Source: DASVLX01 sp035552275 (GTDB lineage: Bacteria; Actinomycetota; Actinomycetes; Mycobacteriales; Pseudonocardiaceae). Taken from it: a stretch of 24,325 nucleotides of DNA. The notes under the pieces were generated by a model. That model searched no databases. It worked only from the letters and a program-made list of their open reading frames with translations, and was not told where the DNA came from. A program made the position numbers and the translations under genes. The DNA lies in contig DASZLR010000195.1 of assembly GCA_035552275.1 (NCBI GenBank), forward strand, positions 1-24,325. Direction: 5' to 3'. Below, piece after piece: positions 17,195-23,702 of this stretch (position 1 is its first letter; the number at the start of each line of letters is the position of its first letter).

Positions 17195-18255
17195 CAGCCG
17201 TGCACGCGAGCCAGCCACCGGTCCGGATCCAGGATCTCGGCCCGGCTGGGCAGCGATTCCGGCGCGGACCACACCGCGTTGAAGCCCGGCATGCCCACCG
17301 CGTCGACCACCTGGCGGGTGAACGCCGCGCCCTCGGCGTACTGGCGGACCTTCGCCTCGACGCCGAGCAGGGTGCGCAGCACCCGGTCCAGCAGGCCGCC
17401 GCCCTTGCGCCGTTCGGCAAACCGCTGGCGGATCACCGCGACCGACGGGACGACCTCGGGCCCGACCGCGTCCATCACGTGATCGGCGTGGCCTTCGAGC
17501 AAAGTGGACAGTGCGATCAGCCGGTCCAGCACGGCCCGCTGCTCGGGCGAGGACAGCAGCTCGATCAAGCCGGTGGCGCTACGGCCGTCCGGCGTGCGCA
17601 GCCGCTCCCTGGCGGAGCGGATCACCTCGGGCAGCCGGCCGACGGCGTCCAGCGCCTTGTCGTCGATGCCGCGCAACAGCTTCGCGACCTCGTCCGCGAA
17701 ATAGCCGCGCAGCCAGGGCACCGCGGTGAACTGCACCCGGTGGGTGCATTCATGCAGGCACACCCAGAGCCGGAAATCGGCGGCCGAGACGTGCAGCGCG
17801 CGCTGCGCGCCGACCACGTTCGGCGCGACCAGCAGCAGCCGGCCCCCGGCGTCGCTGTCAGCCCCGCCGCCGAACGGGTCGTACTGGCCGAGCACGCGAG
17901 AGCTGAGGAAGGCGAGCACCATGCCGGCCTGCATGCCGGCCGTGCCCGACAGCACGCTGCCGAACGGACCGGAGTAGGCGGCCGGCAGCGCGTCAGCGGT
18001 CAGCGCCGCGAGGCCGTCGGCGGCGGCGCGAACCCAGCCCGGCCGGTCGACCACCTCGCTGGCGCGCACCGGCAGCCCGGCGCCCAGACCGGTCAGCTCG
18101 CGCACGTGTCCTTCGGCGACAGCCGTGACCTCACGCAGCTCGACCACGGCGGCGCGCGCCTCGTCCGGACCGACCGACGGTCCACCACGCGCCAGAAGCT
18201 GCCCGGCGCTGGCCGCCACGGACCAGTCGACCGGGGAAATGCCGTCACCGTTCAC
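17194..18255 (-). CDS. DUF2342 family zinc-dependent metalloprotease-like protein
   Basis: The 353-residue product has a zinc-binding HECTH motif at 168-172 (HExxH) in WVCLHECTHRVQF, and a downstream LLEGHADHVMD segment (Glu254) that could supply the third ligand. This is the layout of the actinobacterial DUF2342/zincin-like family (Rv3626c position). No signal peptide or transmembrane helix is evident, so it is probably cytoplasmic. Its substrate is unknown. It lies between dacB (64 bp upstream) and tilS (1-base overlap), so it is probably co-transcribed with both. The GTG start has no strong ribosome-binding site. Some family members have been linked to F420-related gene sets by annotation models; nothing here supports that. 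Confidence 0.9.
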   Translation of the reverse strand: MNGDGISPVDWSVAASAGQLLARGGPSVGPDEARAAVVELREVTAVAEGHVRELTGLGAGLPVRASEVVDRPGWVRAAADGLAALTADALPAAYSGPFGSVLSGTAGMQAGMVLAFLSSRVLGQYDPFGGGADSDAGGRLLLVAPNVVGAQRALHVSAADFRLWVCLHECTHRVQFTAVPWLRGYFADEVAKLLRGIDDKALDAVGRLPEVIRSARERLRTPDGRSATGLIELLSSPEQRAVLDRLIALSTLLEGHADHVMDAVGPEVVPSVAVIRQRFAERRKGGGLLDRVLRTLLGVEAKVRQYAEGAAFTRQVVDAVGMPGFNAVWSAPESLPSRAEILDPDRWLARVHG

Positions 18256-18319
18256 ACTGGCGACGGTACCTGCTTTCCCGTTTGCTCAGTGACAAGTCGA
18301 GACGCTGGTTACCCGCTGG

Positions 18320-21300
18320 TTACTGACAGCCGCAGCCGCGCAGGGTCGCCGTCATGGTGTCGAGCGCGCCGGCGGCGGCCTGCGGATTCGGTGCGCCGTT
18401 GGACATCAGCGCGAACACCAGCACCCGGTTGTCCGAGTCCAGCACCAGCCCGGTCATCGTGTTGACGCCCTGGGCGGGCAGGCTGCCGGTCTTGGCCCGC
18501 ACCCAGCCGATGCCGGCGGCCGCCGAAGGCCCGATGAAGTGGTAATACCTGCTGTCCAGGGTGCCGTTCGGCGCGCCGGCGATCGGCAGGCCGTCGAGCA
18601 GTTGACGCAGCTTGGCCGTCCTCGGGTCGGAGCCATCGCCGGCCGCGACGCCGATGATCGACGCCAACAGCGATCCCGGCACCCGGTCCTGAGGGGACAA
18701 CCCGCTGCTGTCCACCAAGGACACTCCAGTGGTATCGAAACCATTGCGCCGCAACACGTCCAACACGGCCGTGGTCGCGCCCTGGAACGACTCCGGCTGA
18801 CCGTCGGCGCGCGCCACCTGCCGGCCCAGCGCCTCGGCGAGCACATTGTCCGAAATGGTCAGCAGGTTCGCCACCAGATCGGTGATCGTCGCCGAGTGGA
18901 CGACGCCGAGCGTCGGCGTGCCCGGAGCCGCGGTGCCCAAGCTCACCGCCGACGCGGGCAGACCCAGCCGGCTGGCCAGCTGCCCGCCGAGATCCTGCGC
19001 CGGCGTCGCGGTGCGCGGGCCGTCCGGATTGGTCGGATCGAACCGGCCGCCGTCCAGCATCGCCGCCTGGATCGGTGTGAAGTTGCCGCCCTGGATGTCG
19101 CTCGGCAGCCAGCCTGGCGCCTGGGTGCTGCCGGAATACTGGCTGATGTCCACGACCACCCGGCTGATCGGGCCGGTGGCGTTCTTCTTGATCTGCGCGA
19201 CCAGATCGTCCAACCGCGCCGCGCCCGAATACACCGACGCAGCGGCGCCCGACAACGAGGACAGCGTGGGGTCGCCGCCGCCGACCAGCACCACGGTGCC
19301 CGGATCGCTGCCCTGCACGACCGTGGTGTCCAGGGTGCTCTGCGGGTTGAGCGCGAGCAGCGCGGCGGCGGAGGTGAGCACCTTGTTGGTGGACGCCGGC
19401 ATCATCGGCGCGGACGGGTTGCTCGACCACAGCACCGTCCCGGTGTCCGCGTCCAGCACCGTGCCGGTGAAGGCGCCCAACACCGGGTTCGTCGCCTGGC
19501 TGCTCAGCGCGGCCGCGATCCCGGCGGCGGTGGGCGCGGGCGCCGCGGCGCTGGGCGGTCGCAGGCTGGCCGCGAAGCCGATCGGTGACGGCGGCGCGGA
19601 GGTCGGCAAGGTGGCCGGCCCGAGCAGGCCGACATCGCGGGCCACGTTCGTCGGACCGACGACCAGAGCTCCGGCCACCGCGCCGACCAGCACCAACGCG
19701 CCAACCAACAACGCCACCCGGGGCCACCGGCGACGGCGTTTCGGGGCCGGTGCGGCTTCCGGCCTTGTCAGTGGAGCCGGCGGGGCCGGCGGCGGCTCGA
19801 CGCTGGTCGGCGTGACCGGACGGCCCTCGGCGACCGTGGCCGGCTCGAAGCTCGGCCGCGCCCGGGTGATCACCTGAGTCCGCTCGGCCGGCGGGACCTG
19901 CTGTGGCTGGACCGGCGCGGGCGGAACTGGTGGGGCCGCAGCGGTGTCCCGGATGACCGGGATGAACTGGGTGCGCTCGGTCGCGCCAAGCGGCGCGGCC
20001 GGGTCCACCCGCGGCAGGAACTGGGTGGCCGGACCGTCCAGTGCTGGTTGCCGCGGTTGCTGGGGTTGCCCCGGCTGCCGCGGCGGCCACGGCCCGGCCG
20101 GCCGGAGGAACTGGGTCGGCGGCTCGACTCGAGTCGGCGGTGGCTTCGGCGTCGGGACCGGGATGGTCGGCTGGGTCGGAGCCGGCGGGTCCACGCGACG
20201 GGTTGGCTGAGTGTCCTGGTCGGCCGGAAAGTCTGGAGTCTCGGTCGGCCAGGCGGCGTCGTCGTCCGCGTCGTCGTCCGCGCCGCCGTCGAGGGTGTCG
20301 TCCGGTGGCGCGGGCGGTTCGTCCGGCCGATCGGCCGGTTCGGCACGCGGGCCGACGTCCCAGTCAGCCGGCCAGGCATAGTCGACGACCTCGGCGTCAA
20401 CGACCTCGGCGGGCTCGTCGGCAGGTGCCGGCTCAGGTTCCGGTTCGAGCTCAGGTTCCGGGTGTTCGACGTGGCTGTCGACCTCGGCAGGCGCTTCCGG
20501 CCACTCCGGCTCGGCCGCCAGCTCCGGCACGACCGGTTCCTCGGCCGCGGCTTCTGCGGGCTCGGTGAGGATGGGCTCGGCCGCCTCGACAACCTCCGGA
20601 GCCGCGCCGGCGGCGACCTCGCCGGCAACTTCCCCATCGGCCGCCGGCTCTTCGACAACCTCGGCTGTCTCCGCGACCTCGACTGTCTCCGCCGCGTCAT
20701 CGGGCTCGACAGCATCACTGGGGTCAACCGAATCACCGGGGTCAACCGATTCGACCGTTTCCAGCTCGTCCCGCGCGGTCTCGATCACCGCTGGCGGCTC
20801 AGAATCGACGCCGACCACCGGCTCGTCAAACAGGGTCTCGTCCGGCCAGGGCAGCCGCTGCTGGATCGGCTCCGGGTCAGGTTCCGCGGCCGGCGCGGGC
20901 TCCGGCCCACCGTGCTCGGCGCCGGGGCCTTCGGTCTCGTCAAGTGGCTCGTCGACATCCCAGTCGACCTCGGCGGCCGGTTCGTCGGGTTCCTCCGCCG
21001 ACTCGGTGACCTCGGCCGACTCGGTGACCTCGGCCGGCTCAGCGTCGGCGACATCATCAGCGATATCGTCGGCTACCTCGGCCGCGTCTCCGTCGCCGTC
21101 CGCATCCTCATCCGCGTCGGCAGCCACCTCGGACCTCGCGTCCTCGGACGCATCTTCCGTAGTGTCATCGAGCGCGTCAGGGAGGGCATCGTCCGGCGCG
21201 TCGAGCTCGACGTCCTCCGTCGATCTGGTCGCGGCCGGCTCGCCCGCGACGGGGACCTGCACCGTCTTCGCGGCGTCGACCGGCTCCGGACGCGCGTCGT

Positions 21301-21328
21301 CCTCAGACGACTCGCCTGCTTCCGGCAC
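18320..21328 (-). CDS. dacB: D-alanyl-D-alanine carboxypeptidase/endopeptidase (PBP4, S13) with long acidic N-terminal extension
   Basis: The C-terminal ~430 residues form a PBP4-type peptidase (S13) that trims or cleaves peptidoglycan cross-links outside the membrane. All three active-site motifs are present: STNK (Ser646, Lys649), SDN (826-828) and KTG (946-948). A basic stretch KRRRRWPR and one transmembrane helix (about 536-557) precede it, giving N-in topology. Upstream lies an unusual ~530-residue cytoplasmic part: Asp/Glu/Ala-rich up to about 365, then Pro-rich with TQF repeats (T405, T435, T453, plus TQV at T484). The chosen start, GTG at 21328, has GGAGGAGG 5 nt upstream; ATG at 21373 and GTG at 21427 are longer options. 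From memory the M. tuberculosis equivalent, Rv3627c, is about half this size. It is first of a likely operon with the metalloprotease, tilS and hpt. The enzyme call is firm; the extension's role is unknown. Confidence 0.92.
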   Translation of the reverse strand: MPEAGESSEDDARPEPVDAAKTVQVPVAGEPAATRSTEDVELDAPDDALPDALDDTTEDASEDARSEVAADADEDADGDGDAAEVADDIADDVADAEPAEVTESAEVTESAEEPDEPAAEVDWDVDEPLDETEGPGAEHGGPEPAPAAEPDPEPIQQRLPWPDETLFDEPVVGVDSEPPAVIETARDELETVESVDPGDSVDPSDAVEPDDAAETVEVAETAEVVEEPAADGEVAGEVAAGAAPEVVEAAEPILTEPAEAAAEEPVVPELAAEPEWPEAPAEVDSHVEHPEPELEPEPEPAPADEPAEVVDAEVVDYAWPADWDVGPRAEPADRPDEPPAPPDDTLDGGADDDADDDAAWPTETPDFPADQDTQPTRRVDPPAPTQPTIPVPTPKPPPTRVEPPTQFLRPAGPWPPRQPGQPQQPRQPALDGPATQFLPRVDPAAPLGATERTQFIPVIRDTAAAPPVPPAPVQPQQVPPAERTQVITRARPSFEPATVAEGRPVTPTSVEPPPAPPAPLTRPEAAPAPKRRRRWPRVALLVGALVLVGAVAGALVVGPTNVARDVGLLGPATLPTSAPPSPIGFAASLRPPSAAAPAPTAAGIAAALSSQATNPVLGAFTGTVLDADTGTVLWSSNPSAPMMPASTNKVLTSAAALLALNPQSTLDTTVVQGSDPGTVVLVGGGDPTLSSLSGAAASVYSGAARLDDLVAQIKKNATGPISRVVVDISQYSGSTQAPGWLPSDIQGGNFTPIQAAMLDGGRFDPTNPDGPRTATPAQDLGGQLASRLGLPASAVSLGTAAPGTPTLGVVHSATITDLVANLLTISDNVLAEALGRQVARADGQPESFQGATTAVLDVLRRNGFDTTGVSLVDSSGLSPQDRVPGSLLASIIGVAAGDGSDPRTAKLRQLLDGLPIAGAPNGTLDSRYYHFIGPSAAAGIGWVRAKTGSLPAQGVNTMTGLVLDSDNRVLVFALMSNGAPNPQAAAGALDTMTATLRGCGCQ

Positions 21329-21465
21329 GCGGGCCTCCTCCGCCACGACCGCATGGGATTTAGGGGGCAACATCACATGGCTCGACGAGCACAACCGAGC
21401 TGTCGCACTGCCCCGCGTAGTCCACACTAGTGGGTAACAAATAAGGCCACTGAGACGAGGATGGC

Positions 21466-21966
21466 GTGGAGTTCGACGTCACGATTGAGATACCCAAGGG
21501 ACAGCGGAACAAGTACGAGGTGGATCACCAGACAGGGCGCATCCGGCTGGATCGCACGCTGTTCACCGCCACCCAGTACCCCGCCGACTACGGTTTCGTC
21601 GACGACACACTCGGTCAGGACGGCGATCCGCTGGATGCGCTGGTGCTGGTGCAGGAGCCCACATTCCCCGGTTGCCTGATCCGCTGCCGGGCGATCGGGA
21701 TGTTCCGGATGACCGATGAGAAGGGGCCGGATGACAAGGTCATCTGCATCCCCGCGTACGACCCCCGGCAGGAGCACATCAGGGACATCCACCACCTGAA
21801 CGAGTTCTACCGGCTGGAGATCCAGCACTTCTTCGAGGTCTACAAGGATCTGGAGCCCGGCAAGAGCGTCGAGGGAGCGACCTGGGCCAGCCGAACCGAC
21901 GCGGAGGCCGAGATCACCAAGTCGTTCCAGCGGCAGACGGACGCCGTCGCCCGCGGCGAGCACTGA
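21466..21966 (+). CDS. ppa: Inorganic pyrophosphatase Ppa (family I)
   Basis: Ppa hydrolyses PPi to phosphate in the cytoplasm and pulls biosynthetic reactions forward, including those of PanC and nucleotide or folate enzymes. The 166-residue product has the standard length. It contains KYEVDHQTGRIRLDR, the YPADYGFVDDTL segment and the metal-binding signature DGDPLDALV. The start is the GTG at 21466 with GAGG 5 nt upstream. It is divergent from dacB, and the ~137-bp gap should hold both promoters. Downstream, a 17-bp tandem duplication covers the stop codon, followed by a strong terminator hairpin shared with glyA. Confidence 0.98.
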   Translation: MEFDVTIEIPKGQRNKYEVDHQTGRIRLDRTLFTATQYPADYGFVDDTLGQDGDPLDALVLVQEPTFPGCLIRCRAIGMFRMTDEKGPDDKVICIPAYDPRQEHIRDIHHLNEFYRLEIQHFFEVYKDLEPGKSVEGATWASRTDAEAEITKSFQRQTDAVARGEH

Positions 21967-21988
21967 GCTGGGGCGAGCACTGAGCTGG
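21955..21988 (+). repeat. Tandem 17-bp duplication covering the ppa stop codon
   Basis: GGCGAGCACTGAGCTGG occurs twice head-to-tail without a mismatch (21955-21971 and 21972-21988). The first copy contains the last ppa codons and its TGA; the second copy is untranslated. The perfect identity suggests a recent slippage duplication. Confidence 0.85.
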
Positions 21989-21993
21989 TAGGA

Positions 21994-22036
21994 GGGACTG
22001 GCGGTCGACGTGCGGTTTCCGTCGGCCGCCAGTCCC
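21994..22036. terminator. Bidirectional terminator between ppa and glyA
   Basis: A perfect 11-bp inverted repeat (GGGACTGGCGG at 21994-22004, CCGCCAGTCCC at 22026-22036) extends inward by five more pairs, one a wobble, leaving an 11-nt loop. GTTT follows on the plus strand. It lies 27 nt beyond the ppa stop and 8 nt beyond the glyA stop, so it can serve both convergent genes. Confidence 0.8.
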
Positions 22037-22044
22037 GTTTCGGG

Positions 22045-23307
22045 TCAGGCCCAGCCGGGCATCGGATAGCCGGACAGCAGTTCGCGCACCTCGGCCGCGA
22101 TCAGGTCCAGGGCATCGTCGTCAGTATTGTTGGCGGCCGTGATCGCCCGGTCGATCCACTCGGCGATCTTCGGCATCTGCTCGCTGCCCAGGCCGCGGGT
22201 GGTGATGGCCGGGGTGCCGAGCCGGAGGCCGGACGGGTCGAACGGCTTGCGCGGGTCGAACGGCACCGTGTTGTAGTTGGACTCGATCCCGGCCCGGTCC
22301 AACGCCTTCGCCGCCGGCTTGCCGGCGATTCCCTTGCTGGTCAGGTCGACCAGGATCAGGTGGTTGTCGGTGCCGCCGGAGACGAGGTCGTAGCCGCGTT
22401 CGGTGAGCGCGGCGGCGAGTGCCTTGGCATTGGCGACAATCTGGTGCGCGTAGTCGGTGAACTGCGGCTTCGCGGCCTCGCCGAGCGCGACCGCGATGGC
22501 GGCGGTGGTGTGGTTGTGCGGGCCGCCCTGCAAGCCGGGGAAGACTGCCTTGTCCAGTGCCTTGGCCTGCGCCTCATCGGACATCAGCATCGCGCCGCGC
22601 GGGCCGCGCAACGTCTTGTGCGTGGTGGTGGAGATGACCGGCGCGTGGCCGACCGGGGACGGATGCGCGCCGCCGGCGATCAGTCCGGCGATGTGCGCGA
22701 TGTCGGCGACCAGCACCGCGTCGACCTCGCGGGCGATCTCCGCGAACGCGGGAAAATCGATGGTGCGCGGAATCGCGGTGCCACCGCAGAAGATCAGCTT
22801 CGGCCGCTCGGCTTTGGCGAGATCGCGCACTTCGTCCAGGTCCACCCGGCCGGTGTCCTTGCGCACGCCGTACTGCACGCTGCGGAACCACTTGCCGGTC
22901 GCCGAAACGCTCCAGCCGTGGGTGAGGTGGCCGCCGTGCGGCAGCGACATGCCCATCACCGTGTCGCCGGGCGCGGCCAGGGCGAGATAGACGGCGAGGT
23001 TGGCCGGCGAGCCGGAGTACGGCTGGACGTTGGCGTGATCGACGCCGAACAGCGCCTTGGCCCGCTCGATCGCCAACCGCTCGATCGGATCGATGACCTG
23101 CTGGCCCTCGTAGTAGCGGCGGCCGGCGTAGCCCTCGGAGTACTTGTTGGTCAGCACCGTGCCGGTGGCCTCCAGCACGGCCTTGGACACGTAGTTCTCG
23201 GACGGGATCAGCCGGACCTTCTCGAACTGGCGCTGCGCCTCCGCCTCGACCAACTCGGCGATCTCGGGGTCGGCGGCGGCGAGATCGGGGATCGCGGGCT
23301 CATGCAT
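22045..23307 (-). CDS. glyA: Serine hydroxymethyltransferase GlyA
   Basis: GlyA is a PLP enzyme that converts serine and THF to glycine and 5,10-methylene-THF, the main source of one-carbon units. The 420-residue product has LIPSENYVS, NKYSEGYAGRRYYEG, PYSGSPANLAVYLAL, DIAHIAGLI (the cofactor-contacting Asp202) and STTTHKTLRGPRG with the PLP-binding Lys231. The LIPSENY form differs from the more common ASENF/ASENI. The start is the ATG at 23307, with AGGAGG 7 nt upstream; the frame runs on to 23394, but that part lies inside the riboswitch. The gene is controlled by a ZTP riboswitch, fitting its role in folate one-carbon supply, and converges on ppa. Confidence 0.98.
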   Translation of the reverse strand: MHEPAIPDLAAADPEIAELVEAEAQRQFEKVRLIPSENYVSKAVLEATGTVLTNKYSEGYAGRRYYEGQQVIDPIERLAIERAKALFGVDHANVQPYSGSPANLAVYLALAAPGDTVMGMSLPHGGHLTHGWSVSATGKWFRSVQYGVRKDTGRVDLDEVRDLAKAERPKLIFCGGTAIPRTIDFPAFAEIAREVDAVLVADIAHIAGLIAGGAHPSPVGHAPVISTTTHKTLRGPRGAMLMSDEAQAKALDKAVFPGLQGGPHNHTTAAIAVALGEAAKPQFTDYAHQIVANAKALAAALTERGYDLVSGGTDNHLILVDLTSKGIAGKPAAKALDRAGIESNYNTVPFDPRKPFDPSGLRLGTPAITTRGLGSEQMPKIAEWIDRAITAANNTDDDALDLIAAEVRELLSGYPMPGWA

Positions 23308-23314
23308 CGGACTG

Positions 23315-23320
23315 CCTCCT
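23315..23320 (-). promoter_or_regulatory. glyA ribosome-binding site, pairable with the riboswitch
   Basis: AGGAGG is a full anti-16S match 7 nt before the glyA ATG and decides the start. Minus-strand CCAGG (23322-23318), which includes the first three bases of this site, is complementary to CCTGG (23351-23347) in the conserved 3' part of the aptamer. This offers a simple on/off switch of translation. Confidence 0.6.
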
Positions 23321-23342
23321 GGCTGTAGCTTGCTCACCCACG

Positions 23343-23418
23343 GCACCCAGGCGCGCGGTGCCCGCAGTTGTTGCTCCCCGGTGGTCATTTCCACCCGAAC
23401 ACGCCAGTCGCGACCCGG
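23343..23418 (-). ncRNA. ZTP (pfl) riboswitch upstream of glyA
   Basis: On the minus strand the leader reads GGGTCGCGACTGGCG, then a GTGG-GAAATGA-CCAC-like hairpin, then CACCGGGGAGCAAC, a variable stretch, and finally CGCGCCTGGGTGCC. These blocks, in this order, are the conserved elements of the ZTP/pfl aptamer. The RNA binds ZMP/ZTP, which build up when 10-formyl-THF is short, and turns on one-carbon genes; glyA is among its known targets. The aptamer ends about 36 nt before the start codon, so control is most likely at translation. Boundaries are approximate. Confidence 0.9.
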
Positions 23419-23488
23419 TCAGCCTAGCTCGACTTCCAGCCGACGGCCCAAGTCGGGGCCAGCGAATACGCTCTCCGTCGCGGTTCTT

Positions 23489-23521
23489 TTCGTTACATCA
23501 CCCGTTCTGAGTGTAACCGAA
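23489..23521. repeat. TTCGTTACA/TGTAACCGAA inverted repeat
   Basis: The two arms (23489-23497 and 23512-23521) pair with one unpaired base across a 14-nt spacer, so their centres are about two helical turns apart. That spacing suits a dimeric regulator. It lies between glyA and the NLR-like gene; the protein that might bind is unknown. Confidence 0.4.
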
Positions 23522-23702
23522 CGATCACTCGGGGTCGCGAGATTCTGCGCACCGCAACCCTATAGAAATCGGTCATGCACGCCGTCGCGCCCTTGATCGA
23601 CTTCTCTCTGACGTCGCCCCCGTCACACCCACGTTACGTCTTGCGTCCGCCAGGCGATATTCATAGATGCCTTCATAATCACCAGTTCGGGGCGGAGTGA
23701 AC

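Larger units (their letters stand above)
23308..23702. other. Divergent intergenic region between glyA and the NLR-like gene
   Basis: This 395-bp stretch has no credible protein gene. The glyA side holds the ZTP riboswitch and ribosome-binding site. The middle has an inverted repeat at 23489-23521. The right part (about 23550-23700) is visibly less GC-rich than the window, with TATAG, GATATTCATAG and CATAAT (23674-23679); the last is a possible -10 for the plus-strand gene, but no convincing -35 goes with it. Confidence 0.6.

Noticed and set aside
18309..20090. 593-codon minus-strand frame overlapping dacB
   Set aside because: Same strand but another frame from dacB; low-complexity Arg/Ala/Gly sequence without motifs, while the dacB frame carries all catalytic motifs.
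20048..21430. 460-codon open frame on the plus strand opposite the dacB extension
   Set aside because: Its Arg/Gly/Leu-rich composition is the mirror of the acidic dacB frame. The minus frame has a good ribosome-binding site, TQF repeats, a transmembrane helix and is continuous with the S13 enzyme, so it is preferred.
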